A DNA stretch of 64,000 nt from Corylus avellana (taxonomy: Eukaryota; Streptophyta; Magnoliopsida; Fagales; Betulaceae): the NCBI RefSeq assembly GCF_901000735.1, contig NC_081545.1, positions 18,755,335-18,819,334 on the forward strand. Reading direction: 5' to 3'. The notes beneath the pieces were generated by a model. That model was not told the origin of the DNA. It did not search any database and saw only the letters and a list, made by a program, of their open reading frames with translations. The position numbers and the translations under genes are program-made. Below, piece by piece: positions 24,778-34,633 of the stretch (position 1 is the stretch's first letter; the number at the start of each line of letters is the position of its first letter).

Positions 24778-24841
24778 CACCACCACCACCACCACCCTTC
24801 TTTCTTTCTTTTTGAAGCATCCAAAGAGGCACCCAATCACA

Positions 24842-24849
24842 TTTATAAA
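24842..24849 (+). promoter_or_regulatory. TATA box of the 67-codon gene (B1)
   Basis: TTTATAAA lies about 70 bp upstream of the ATG at 24915, with a (CCA)n and pyrimidine-rich stretch upstream and a GA repeat in the likely leader. There is no upstream ATG between the expected start site and 24915. Confidence 0.6.
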
Positions 24850-24914
24850 GCCACAGCTCACAGCTCTGTTTTCCAGAGCGAGCGAAACAGAGAGAGAGAG
24901 AGAGATTGGTTGCA

Positions 24915-25118
24915 ATGGGGAAGAAGCTGTGGTCTTTGAAGAAGGTGGGGAAGGAGCAATGGCCGCGGAGGTTGTTCTCAGCTTTCAGATGGAAGCGGTT
25001 GGATTTCCAGACGACAGTCATAGACGGTGTCGTTTTCAAGATGCTCTCTGTGGTGGAAGGCGTCGTTCTTGTCTCCACGCTCTGTTTCTTCTACCTCTGC
25101 TGCGGTTGTCACTTCTGA
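24915..25118 (+). CDS. Small basic membrane-type protein, 67 aa, unknown function (B1)
   Basis: The only ORF with gene-like surroundings: a TATA box about 70 bp upstream, a leader with a GA microsatellite, no upstream ATG, a good start context (G at -3, G at +4) and a T-rich, TTTTGTAAT-containing 3' region. I chose the ATG at 24915; an in-frame open stretch upstream lacks an ATG. The protein has a Lys/Arg-rich N-terminus (MGKKLWSLKK..., residues 1-29), a hydrophobic segment at about 39-64 that could span a membrane, and a Cys-rich tail ending CCGCHF (Cys 57, 62, 63, 65). I do not recognise the family and assign no function. The coding sequence is identical in B2. Overlapping longer ORFs in other frames (24812-25285 plus strand; 24502-24915 and 24725-25078 minus strand) are shadows. 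Confidence 0.65.
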   Translation: MGKKLWSLKKVGKEQWPRRLFSAFRWKRLDFQTTVIDGVVFKMLSVVEGVVLVSTLCFFYLCCGCHF

Positions 25119-25697
25119 TTCATTCTCTGTATTCCTTCCTTAATCCTTTCATCATTTGTTCATTCTTTCTTCCATCTCTTTTCGGATTATATATGGGTTT
25201 TTTTGGTTCTTGCTTTTGTAATCACTGTTGGCGACACAAACTTGTAACTGGAATTCGTATCTTTGGTTTCATAGATTATTCATAAGTCTTTGTGATTTTT
25301 TTTGTTATTTAGGTTAAATTTGATGCTTATTTTCTATGTTACGAGTAAAATAATCAATTATTTTGAAAAAAAAAAAAAAAAAAAAGAAAAAATCCATATA
25401 TTTTGTTAAAATTACAGGAATGGGGATGAATTCATTCAAATTACGTAAATGGATGGAGTCTAAAGTTTATCAATTAGTAAAATAAATAAATAAAAATAAT
25501 TGATAGGCAATGAAGTTTATCTCACTATTGGAAAATAATGCTTTGGTAAATATTAATTAGTAATTGATTTTATTGGCTGCTAGACGATGATGACGCTGGC
25601 CAAAGTCAATTGTAATGAAATTCCAATCCAACAAAATGGTGTTCTGTCTGGAGGTTCTTTTCTGTCCATTTCTCCTCCTGCCTTATGAATCTACCAT

Positions 25698-25747
<50 letters not shown>

Positions 25748-26209
25748 AGAAATTAAGGAAAGAAATAAAAATGGTAGAAATCATTTATTGAGATTTTGAC
25801 ATCTTGAAGAAATCATCATGATCTGTTTGAACTTTGAAGGCTTCTTCTATATTCTCTTTTTTTGATGCGTAACTGTAAAAACAAGAGGTGGGAGACATTC
25901 GACTTCAGTTTTCAAATCAACTAAAAAAGAAAAGAAGAGGAAAAAAGAAAATATATATATATATATGATCAAATTGTAAAGCAAATTTCCCAAAATTTGT
26001 AATAAACCTACTTAAGACATCAAATTGTAATAGAATTATCGGCAATGAATATAATTAATACTAGTTAGATAATTAGAACCATATACATTTCCAACTTACT
26101 TTTATCACTCTCAACAAAATTAGGCGAGTTTCTTCGTAACAAGGGAGATATCGTAGTCAAGCAGCCCCAATGAAAACACAATAAGCATGAGATAATCTTA
26201 AATAGAGTT
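25119..26209. other. Intergenic DNA downstream of the 67-codon gene
   Basis: Contains the probable 3' UTR (to about 25300), an A17-type tract near 25365 and an AT-rich spacer. No further gene is seen. Confidence 0.6.
25703..25746. repeat. (CT)n(AT)n compound microsatellite (B1)
   Basis: A CT run followed directly by an AT run; the same compound repeat is at about 38009-38053 in B2. Confidence 0.95.
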
Positions 26210-26836
26210 TTATTTGTCACCTCCACTTGGCCAATAGCTTGTTGACATCTCGGGGAAGAGTAGTAATTTTGGATGCTGAGGTCGAAGCACCATTCCTAGA
26301 AGGCTAGATTGTTGAATTGCTTGCCGTTGTCTGCAACGAGTGCCCAATGGGACTCCAAACATGCAAACAATATTTCTCCAGATAAAGCTTTCAATGTGCT
26401 TCTTCGTAATGGTAGCCAACGCATATGCTTCTACCCACTTAGGTAAAGTAGTCAATCACCATCACCGTAAAAAACTTCACCAAACACTTTCCCAGGGGAA
26501 GGGAGCCGACAAGGTCTACTCCCCATTGAACGAAGGGCCATGAAATGGTCCAAAACTGTCTGAGAAAGCTTGGCAATTTTCACAGTTTTGGACCATTTCA
26601 TTGGGTCCTTCTGCATCATGGGTAATAAATCTCTAGCCTGGAGAGCCTTTTGTGCCAATGCTCAAGCTCCTAAGCGGTTTCACATATTCCCTCACGAATC
26701 GCTCTGAGCACGTAGTTAGCCTCTTCGTCAGATAGGCAATGCAAAATTGAATGTGTAAAACCTCTTGGCCTCCTTATCATCCTCACGAAGCTTCACATCC
26801 CTTAAGTAATTGATTAATGATAGGGCCCAAGTCATG
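26210..26836 (-). pseudogene. Ty3/gypsy integrase relic (B1)
   Basis: Minus-strand fragments read as a gypsy integrase. The N-terminal zinc-finger side is decayed. Then comes a core with KWVEAYALATI and FGVP motifs (26340-26455) and, after a frameshift just past FGVP, a DNG motif and a GQVEVTN-type motif in another frame (26210-26345). The frames at 26452-26658 carry the ALQAR...MMQKDPMKW segment. Integrase would insert cDNA; this copy is broken by frameshifts. It is one part of a polyprotein whose RNase H part lies at 32612-33053, split by two later insertions. Confidence 0.8.
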
Positions 26837-27114
26837 TGAATAGGATTTGGGTTGATGATTGTATGCAAAGATTTCTCCCGTTAGGGTGAAAATCCTATGG
26901 AGGATTAAGAGAATATATTGAGAACTGATCGTAGGAATTGTTAGGAAAAAAAGTGTTCTCATTTGGACTCTATTTACAGAGTTCTAATCACAACTCTTGG
27001 CCTTGTGTACGTACGTTCTCTTATCAAATAACCTCATGGAAGTTACTACCTTCCATGAGAAGAATTAGGTGTAGGGATGACCACACTTATTATAGTGTGA
27101 TCACCACTACATCA
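26837..27114 (-). mobile_element. 3' LTR of the copia element (B1)
   Basis: 278 bp, matching 30509-30790. On the minus strand it begins TGATGTAGTGG and is preceded by a purine-rich tract (complement of 27115-27124), as expected for plus-strand priming. The other end is degraded (TGAATAGG instead of TGTAGG on the plus strand). Confidence 0.8.
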
Positions 27115-28056
27115 TCTCACACTTGATCATATATATATATATATATATATATCTTGGTACCATAGTAACATGTCAACTTGCTATCTATACGATCCTACAG
27201 ATAGTCGTTAGATTATAACACTCTTGATGTGTGCCCTCTTATGTTATTTTATCTAACTGCGCCCCTCTACTATGTGTCCTATTTTCCACATATTAGAGGT
27301 GACTTCAATTTTGCTATGTTTTCAAGCAAAATTGCATCAATTATCCATGGTCGGGAATATATTCCACACCCATTCCACAATTGTTGACTTTATAAGGCAC
27401 AAGACCATGTGTAAACCTGTATTCAATCTTTCTTTGAATCGCTTTCCTCCAAGGTTACCATTTTTTGAGGTTTTCATTGATATATCTTATCAATGTTCAT
27501 TACATTGTTAGAGCATAGACATTTTACCAAACTTACCATAATGCCTTTCTTGTGCACGTTTACATTTATGTCAGTTTATAATGTTTGTTCCTCGTAAGTG
27601 TCATTTGCCCGTAACCAATCATATGCTATTTATTAGGCAGAAGTGCATATTATCATTCATCCAGGTGTTCCTGAATCCTTCTGATTATGCTGCAAACCAT
27701 GTAGTTGTTACTTAAGGGCTTCTCGATCCCATTGTTGCTACATGTTCTCTAAATTTATCTAGATATAACCCTTTAGTCATGGGATCGGCCACCATCTCTA
27801 TCAAGGGAATAAATTCCACTTTTATTTCTCATCTTTCTACCATATCTTGAATATAGTGATAAGCTTGGAACTTTGAGCTCCACTTTTTATTATAGAGATG
27901 ACAGACTTATTATCACAAAATACATCGACATGTTTATCAGGAATGTCTAAGTTTAAATTATTAATAAAACGCTTAATTCAAACAGCATTACTTACCGTTG
28001 TGCTGCATGCATGATATGTACTCAGCTTCCATGGTAGATTTAGCAACACAGTTTTG
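27115..28056. other. Copia 3' untranslated region (B1)
   Basis: Lies between the RNase H relic and the 3' LTR and includes an (AT)n run at about 27128-27152. The plus-strand ORF 27272-27511 has no recognisable domain. Confidence 0.5.
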
Positions 28057-28458
28057 TTACTTACTTAACCAAGAAACAATTGCTCCCCCAAACAAGAACA
28101 CATAACCATTGGTTGATTTTCTATCATCTACATCTCCTACAAAATCTGCATTTGTGTATCCTGTAATATTTATATCTCCTAGTCCAAGACATAAACCAAT
28201 GTTTTTAGTTCCTTGTAAATATCTAAATATTCTTTTCACTACTTGCCAATGTATTTTTCCAGTATTGGATTGATATCTACTCACCAATCCTACAACTGGA
28301 CAAATATTTGGTCTTTTGCTTGTCATAGCATACATCAGGCTGCCCACGACTTGGGCATAGGGCACAGATTCCATGTCAAGAATTTTTGTCTCATTTTGAG
28401 GACATATATTCTTCCTCAGATGTTGACCATTGAAACAGGTGTGCTTAAAGGTTTGCAA
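28057..28458 (-). pseudogene. Copia RNase H relic (B1)
   Basis: The 133-codon frame contains VPYAQVVGSLMYAM, HWQVVKRIFRYLQGT and DDRKSTNGYVF, all typical of the RT-RNase H connection and RNase H of plant copia elements. The usual YTDAD motif reads YTNAD, so an expected catalytic Asp is replaced. The C-terminal part (AKSTMEAEY-type) continues in another frame below 28057. It is separated from reverse transcriptase by a frameshift near 28430. Confidence 0.85.
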
Positions 28459-29021
28459 TTATCCACTCTAAACCTCTTCAATATCTTTTCCGTATAATTC
28501 TCCTCATCTACGTATAACAATTTTGAGGTTTTGTCCCTTGAAATTTTTATTCCCAAGACATAGGTTGCAGCGCGTATGTCTTTCATTTCAAACTTAGATG
28601 CTAAGAAAGTCTTTGTTTTGTGGATCATTTTTGAGCAGTTTTCGGTTAATAGTATGTCGTCCACATACAATGATAAAATGGTTAACTTATCATCATCATT
28701 GTATATACAAACAGAATAATCTAGTGGACTTACCTCGAAACCAATCTCAGTTATAGCCTGGTGAAATTTTAAATACCATTGTTTCGAGGATTGCCTGAGT
28801 TCGTACATGGATCTCTTTAACTTATAAACTTTATCTTCTTGTCCATTCACTTCGAAACCTTCTGGTTGAATCATATAGATGTCTTCTTTCAATTCTCTAT
28901 TTAAAAATGTTGTCTTTACATCTAATTGATGCAACACTAAATCCATCTTTGCTACAATGGACATAATTATTATTACTGAAGTGAATTTAGCTACGGGTGA
29001 ATACGTATCAATGAAGTTCAC
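28416..29021 (-). pseudogene. Copia reverse transcriptase relic (B1)
   Basis: The 201-codon frame includes DTYSPVAK, LHQLDVKTTFLN, IYMIQPEGFEV and the YVDDILL active-site box, plus ASKFEMKDI and YVLGIKISRD, the canonical order of copia RT. The active-site residues look intact, but the frame starts downstream of a frameshift at about 29030 and ends at another near 28430, so it is not functional as annotated. Confidence 0.9.
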
Positions 29022-29049
29022 ACCAGGTTGTTGAGTAACCCTTTGGCTA

Positions 29050-29424
29050 CTAACCTAGCCTTGTACTTGTCAAGGCTTTCATTTGCTTTAAATTTCTTTT
29101 TAAGTACCCATTTGCATCCAATGGCTTTCTTTGATTTGGTAAATCTATAAGCTCCCAAACATTATTTCTGTTGATTGAGTCTAGCTCATCATTCATTGCA
29201 TCAATCCATCTGTCATCATCATTACTATTCATAACTTCTTTAAAATTTGTTCGATTGTCTTGTAGGTTTATGTCATCTATGCTTAATACATGATAATCTC
29301 TCAGTATGATTGATGGTTGTCTTTGTTTTTTAATTCTCCCACTATTTTCACTATTAGCGCTTTTGTGTGGTACATCATCTGATTTTCTCTTACTCCCACT
29401 GTTTTGAAGTTTCAACATGTTCAT
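29050..29424 (-). pseudogene. Copia integrase-RT linker and N-terminal RT (B1)
   Basis: A 124-codon frame with a Ser/Lys-rich linker followed by NFKEVMNSNDDDRWIDAMNDE and NNVWELIDLP, the standard N-terminal RT region. Upstream on the minus strand (29430-29560) broken frames carry the end of integrase (an ESKDAVFLENS motif), and homology to copia stops there. Confidence 0.8.
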
Positions 29425-29559
29425 CTTCTAATGAGGTGTCTTCGGGTACCGAATGTATGGAATCTTCATCTTCTAAAAGTCAAATGTCATCTATAGGAGC
29501 AAATTGATTAGAATTCTCAAGAAAAACAGCATCTTTACTTTCTATTAATCACTTCTCTC

Positions 29560-30490
29560 TTCAGTGTGTTGGGCCTGGGCTTTGATTTTTTGGGCTTGGG
29601 CTCTCAGGATTGACTTTCGGGATGCGTATCTCCACTTTGGACCGAATCGGAAGGGTTGTCTGGTCGGGCTGTAGTGGTGCTTCAAAACGACGTCCTGTCG
29701 TTTCTTGCGGGCTTGCTCTAGGATCTGTGGAGTGGTATGAAATAGTGTCATTGATTCGGGCTTGGAGTAGACTCGCTCCAGCAATGAAACAGCATCATCA
29801 TGTTTGACTGGGATGATGTCGTTTCTAGAAGCAACGCTGGAATGCGCCTTTTTAGTGGCGCCTAAAACGGTGCGGTCTCACTTAGATGGGATGACATCGT
29901 TTCACACGAGGTTAAAGGAGGCATGGCCTTTGGTCCCCTAGCTAGTCAAATGGCACCATTTTGACCAGTTTGGGGATTTTCTTGATTTTTCTGCAGGTCT
30001 TCTTCTTCCTCCGAAACTTCTTCTTCTTCTAGATCTTTTCTTCCTCTAGATCTTCTTCTTCCCACAAAGCAAGGTCCGAATCAAAATCCTCAGTTGGAAA
30101 CACCTTCGGGTTTTCTTCTTCCTCACACGTTCCAGAAGCAAGATTTGTGTTTTGAGACGCAATTTTAGTTTTTTCCGGAAGGGGTTTTTGTGGAAAAAAA
30201 TATCTCTGAATCATCTAGCGGCAGATTGAAAAATTTTCTCCAATATTTTTGTTCCAATAGGTATGTTCTCACCAATGCATCTATGTTGCCTGTGTATTTC
30301 AAACCACCCACAGTAATGAGAAGAAGTTTTTCTTCTGGCTTTCCAAGGTTTGGTGTAGATTATAGAAAGCCATTGTTGAAGCCAAACCAATTACTTGTTT
30401 GCGTATGGTTTGATGAATATATGACAAAAATATTTGAGGATCTTCAATCGTCTCTTGTTCTTCTTCAATTTTTTCTTGCTCTTCCATAAT
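29560..30490 (-). other. Non-canonical insert in the copia element (B1)
   Basis: This occupies the place of gag, protease and most of integrase. Next to the primer site a frame starts MEEQEKIEEEQETIEDP (30299-30487), continuing in a second frame at 30029-30214; the same reading is one uninterrupted 152-codon ORF in B3 (50040-50498). It shows no zinc knuckle, protease or integrase motif. The remainder is GC-richer than its surroundings and not clearly coding. Origin is unknown; captured host sequence is possible. Confidence 0.55.
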
Positions 30491-30495
30491 CCTAC

Positions 30496-30507
30496 GCTAT
30501 GATACCA
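30496..30507 (-). promoter_or_regulatory. Copia primer-binding site (B1)
   Basis: The minus strand reads TGGTATCATAGC, one base from the initiator-Met-tRNA complement TGGTATCAGAGC, directly beside the 5' LTR. Confidence 0.8.
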
Positions 30508-30508
30508 C

Positions 30509-30790
30509 TGTAGGATTTTGGTTGATGATCGTATGGAAGGATTTCTCCCGTTAGGGCGAAAATCCTATAGGAGACTAAGAGAATATATTGAGAACTGATC
30601 ATAGGAATTGTTAGGGAGAAAAGTGTTCCCATTTGGACTCTATTTATAGAGTCCTAATCACAACTCTTGGCCAAGGTTTGTGTACATACGTTCTCTTATC
30701 AAATAACCTCCATGGAAGTTATTACCTTCCATAGGAATAATCAGGTGTGGGGATGACCACACTTATTATAGTGTGATCACCCCTACATCA
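30509..30790 (-). mobile_element. 5' LTR of the copia element (B1)
   Basis: 282 bp with TG/CA ends (plus strand TGTAGGATTTTGG to CCTACATCA). It matches the 3' LTR with roughly 10% differences plus small indels, so the insertion is old. Confidence 0.85.
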
Positions 30791-31273
30791 TTAATGTGTT
30801 GTCCTACTTGGTTAACCCATTCCACCCTCTCGGGTGATGCAGCCCGACTTGGTGGGTTGCAACGAAGAACAACAATAGAAGAAAAAATAAATAATTTCAG
30901 ATCTAGATTCTATCAAAGATCTAAGAATTCTTCTAAAAACAATAGAGCCTATCTAAAGTTTAAAGGAATAAAGAGAAATAAACTCAACTCTGAGTATTCT
31001 CATTGATAAAACTCAATAATAAACATAAACTGACTTTTCTGGAGGCTATAAGCATGTATTTATAAACCCCCACAACCCTAAACTTAATAAAATACGAAAT
31101 AAAGACTCTCAAAACCCTAAAACTAATAAAACATGAAATAAAAGCGGTTTAACTAAAATAAAGCTACGGCGCCCGTCTGGATGACCACAATACTTAAATG
31201 ACAAAAACATGAAATAACATATGGGTTCGGACTACACTCCGATCTACATCATTCTCCCTAGGTTGGAGAGAAT

Positions 31274-31876
31274 TCATCCTCGAATTCGGTGGTTCTTCCC
31301 ACTATCCTTCGGGTGCCCTGTCAACTCGTTCCATTCACCTTTCCTCAAGATCAACACACGGCAACGCCCCACAATACACGTGATGCCCCTAATCATCGGG
31401 AGACGGTGATGATAATCTTGAATGCCCCACGCATCACTTTGCCAAACGTCAAACTTGTAGTGCTCTTCTCGTCTCTCCCGCGCCATACAGATCTCATCAC
31501 AAATTTGGTTAGAAGAATTTGACAAAATAGCATCTATCTCGATGAAATCAACATAGTTAATTGGCGCTACACTCAATTCAAAGGCTTTATTTTCGAGGCT
31601 CTTATCAAGCACATGGTGTGTATCCAAGAGATTTACCTTTTCTAATGACTCATCTTTATCGGGATAGATGTCATAGATTGGTGGAGATGCCCAATCTACC
31701 GAGCAATATTCCTCAATAAAGCCATCTTCCTCCTCCACGACCGATTGACTCCTAATTTCTGCCGCGTCTTTAGGAACCTTCTTTTTGTCGATTTTTTCTA
31801 TTTTTTCTGTCACAAGGAACTCTTTGGGTTGCAAGCAATCTTGGAATTCTGGTATATCTAGTTTGAACCTACTCAC
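31274..31876 (-). pseudogene. Fused gag/polyprotein remnant, 200 codons (B1)
   Basis: It starts with SRFKLDIPEFQDCLQPKEF, matching the conserved start of gypsy gag (IPEF...PEEFLDW type), then jumps to an acidic segment (EEYCSVDWASPPIYDIYPD) that I take to be from a later part of a gypsy polyprotein. A large internal deletion therefore fused two regions. No protease, RT or integrase motif is present. The B2 copy is identical by eye; the B3 copy is 187 codons. Confidence 0.6.
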
Positions 31877-31906
31877 CCACCGATTGGCATGAGCTTGCGC
31901 AAGGTG

Positions 31907-32218
31907 CTAGCGTCCCTGCGTTCGGCGCTCCGCAAACGGGTTTCTAGATCCATTCCCATTGTGACCACCCATACTAGATATTCGGGTAGTGAGGTCTTCA
32001 ATTGGATCCCTCATGGCCTTGAATTGACCCTCCATGTTTTGCCAACGTTTAGCATTGGATTTGCCTTTCGCCTCCATGAATTGCAGTCTTTGTTGGCGAC
32101 GACAACTGTTCGGCCCACCACCCATGTGCCGCAAACGAATTGCCGGTTGCTCTTTACATGATATCTCTATGTGCACGTGCACCTCATTCATGTATGCACA
32201 ACGGTTGCTCCTCCCCAT
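31907..32218 (-). pseudogene. N-terminal gag remnant, 103 codons (B1)
   Basis: Starts MGRSNRC about 20 bp after the primer site, contains an Arg/Gln-rich RRQQRLQFME stretch and NMEGQFKAMRD typical of the front of gypsy gag, and is separated from the 31274-31876 frame by a frameshift near 31890. Confidence 0.55.
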
Positions 32219-32611
32219 TCATGAAAAGTAATTTAGCTCTGATACCAATTGATGCAGCCCGGCTTGGTGGGTTGCAACGAAAAACAACAATAAAATAATG
32301 GATAAACAATTTCAGATCTAGATTCTATCAAAGACCTAAGAATGGATAAAACTCAATAATAAACATAAACTAACTTTTCTGGAGGCTATAAGCATGTATT
32401 TATAAACCCCCAAAACCCTAAACCTAATCAAATATGAAATAAAGACTTCCAAAACCCTAAACCTAATAAAACATAAAATAAAGGTGGTTTAACAAAAATA
32501 AAGCTACGGCGCCCGTCCAGATGGGACATATGGCTGTCCGGACGGCCACGACACTTAAACGAAAAAAAATATGAAATAACATATGGGTTCAGACTACACT
32601 CCGATACATCA

Positions 32612-33053
32612 TCAGGTGAGGCTATTGCGGGTTGATTTAGGTGCTCAGCGGGAGCGCTTTCCTTCAAATCAACATCTATTGTTGTGGCAAGCTGCACCAA
32701 CTAGCCTAGGAGCTCTTCACTCTTGGTATTTGCTTTATTTTGAGCTTCATAAACCAATCCTTAAATTCCCAAGCCTTGGACGTGGATTTTTCAGTTTTTC
32801 TTCTTGTACAACCCAGATACCTAGCTTACGTAATTGAGAAACACTCTAAATTGAAGCATCTTTTTCCCGTAACTCCCTCATCAAAGTTAATCTTACAATC
32901 AATGCTTCGAATTTGGTTATTGTTTGTGGCTATGAAATCAAATCTTAAGGCATACTCAAACTCCAACCTCTTCGACGAAGATAAGATTCTACTTACTTTG
33001 TTACTAAACTTGTTTGATGAATTATCAACATTTATAGTCGAGACAGGGCCTAC
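32612..33053 (-). pseudogene. Ty3/gypsy RNase H relic (B1)
   Basis: Broken minus-strand frames carry FEYALRFDFIATNN, a gypsy RNase H signature, and, closer to 32620, VQLATTIDVDLKESAPAEHL, the connection between RNase H and integrase. The short block 30791-30829 (EWVNQVGQHIN in one frame) continues it between the two inserted elements, and 26210-26836 completes it with integrase. Confidence 0.75.
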
Positions 33054-34533
33054 TATAACACCCTCCAAAATTAACTAGCTAAGGTAATTAATTCAAAGTG
33101 TTACGCATAACACTTGCACACTATTGAACTTGTAATTTGTTGGATTTACTACCTTAAATAATAAATATCAGAGTAAAGTATAGCAAAAAGAGAAAATAAT
33201 GATATGAGTCAAAATTAAAATGTTCTTCTCAATATTATTCACTGTTGTCAAAGAAAATATAGAGATTCCAAAAAAATATTGACTACAATGTTTAATACTA
33301 TTTGTCTATGCTATGCAAATCTAATTATACGAGCTAGCCATTCGTTATATAACTTCGGCCCAACAAAATGCTTTAACCCGACTATCTATCAAACCTACTA
33401 AACTGCAAAATACCGAAGTGTTTCATAGGTGGAAAAGTAACTGTGCAAGTCCATAACTTAGTATCTCAATTATCACGAAACTTGTTATGCAATGAGCATA
33501 TTTATAGATATAATCATTTGACTTTAGTAATTGAGAATGTCGTGGGTTTTGCAAAATTGGTAAGTTTTTCTTTTATTAGTATGCTATCACAAGAATGATT
33601 TTGTTCTGAAATTAGGATAATTCATAAATTATTTTATTGCAGAAATCATCCTAATATGGTATTATACATAATCCATAACTTTCATCCATATGGTCTACTC
33701 GAGCCCTTAACTCCTTTTTGATAGGGTTGGCTCTGTCCCGAAGGATATGTAGTACAACATCGGTGCCCTAGTGAAACATGCATACCATCATAACTAGTAG
33801 CCTGACCAAATTTAAATTCCAACTGATTCACACCACTAACGATGTCGTCTTTATGACCACCACTCAAAATTTGGTTATACTGGTCATCTATAAAACCATT
33901 GGATCCAAAGACAAACAACATAAACATAGGGTCAAGTCTCTATACTTGTGTACCCACCATCTGTACATGACAATCCACAATATGTATTCAATTATCATAA
34001 TTCCTTTAATAATAAAATATTAGTCTCAGTGTAATAAAGGTTAGAAAAGTAAAGCTCACAACATAATTATTAATTAAAAAGCATGCATAAAAGATTGCAC
34101 CGTTTATAAAGGAAAAAACAAACTTGCTTTTAAAGATAATTTATCCATTATATAAGTATTTACTTACCTCGAATGTTCATCCTCAAATCCTGAACATTTC
34201 AACTTCACGTCACTACAAATCATACATTAATATTAACCATATTCTACACCATAAATTTGCATCTTACATGTGAAGCCCTAATTATGCGTCGAAACCCTAA
34301 TTATACACTTCCTACCAGTATTGATCGTTTGACCCTCAAAGATCAATCGATTGATGCTCTATTATTTTGATTCATACTAAAAATATACTACAAAATCTCA
34401 TGCATAAATAAGACTTCTAATCATCTCAAAAACCCTAATGTACATTATCTACCCTGCACAAACATTTCTAACAGTTTTAGCTCCATGCGTTGCTCTAAAG
34501 TATCAAGGACATTTACCTTTTATCATCAAAATC
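33054..34533 (-). mobile_element. Gypsy-type LTR, minus strand, cut by the gap (B1)
   Basis: The plus strand begins TATAACACCCTCCAAAATTA, the complement of a GGGTGTTATA LTR end. Further in, the minus strand has GAGGTAAGTAAATACTTA and, beyond the gap-homologous point in B3, a TATA-like CCCTATTTAAGG (near 54983-54994), matching the LTR family at 1216-7363. The plus and minus ORFs here are fortuitous. Confidence 0.55.
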
Positions 34534-34633
34534 NNNNNNNNNNNNNNNNNNNNNNNNNNNNNNNNNNNNNNNNNNNNNNNNNNNNNNNNNNNNNNNNNNN
34601 NNNNNNNNNNNNNNNNNNNNNNNNNNNNNNNNN
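34534..34633. other. Assembly gap of exactly 100 N
   Basis: A round 100-base run normally stands for unknown length. It sits precisely between B1 and B2. Confidence 0.99.

Larger units (their letters stand above)
26837..30790 (-). mobile_element. Ty1/copia element, degenerate and internally rearranged (B1)
   Basis: LTRs at 26837-27114 and 30509-30790, primer site at 30496-30507, and reverse transcriptase and RNase H on the minus strand. The upstream half is abnormal: protease and most of integrase are missing, and 29560-30490 instead carries unrelated sequence including the EEQEKIEEE ORF. There is no perfect 5-bp TSD; CACAT occurs on both sides on the minus strand but is displaced by 3 nt at one end. 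It is inserted into the gypsy relic, between its RNase H and integrase parts. Confidence 0.8.
30835..32611 (-). mobile_element. Non-autonomous gypsy-derived LTR element (B1)
   Basis: LTRs 30835-31251 and 32250-32611, the latter with an internal deletion of about 70 bp. There is a perfect primer site TGGTATCAGAGC on the minus strand at 32236-32247 and a polypurine tract at the complement of 31252-31259. Flanks TCGGG (30830-30834) and TCAGG (32612-32616) are a 5-bp TSD with one change. The ~1-kb internal region keeps only a gag start and a fused later segment, so it is a deletion derivative that needed proteins in trans. It sits within the gypsy RNase H/integrase relic. Confidence 0.85.
22424..34533. 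repeat. Large duplication, copy B1 (ends at the 100-N gap)
   Basis: This segment is matched by 34634-46842 at an offset of about 12.2-12.3 kb. From about 24915 to 34533 I find only about fifteen differences by eye, several of them single-base indels (e.g. GGTTTCACAT vs GGTTTCCACAT). From 22424 to about 24900 differences are much denser. B1 stops exactly at the N run and B2 starts exactly after it, the pattern expected from two unmerged overlapping contigs. Confidence 0.95.

Noticed and set aside
24502..25078. Minus-strand ORFs of 117-137 codons opposite the 67-codon gene
   Set aside because: They run through the promoter, CCA and GA repeats and have no domain; antisense shadows of the gene region.
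29545..29784. 79-codon minus ORF and opposing 65-codon plus ORF in the copia insert
   Set aside because: Neither frame resembles a known family, and B3 keeps only the plus-strand frame with many changes; not supported as genes.
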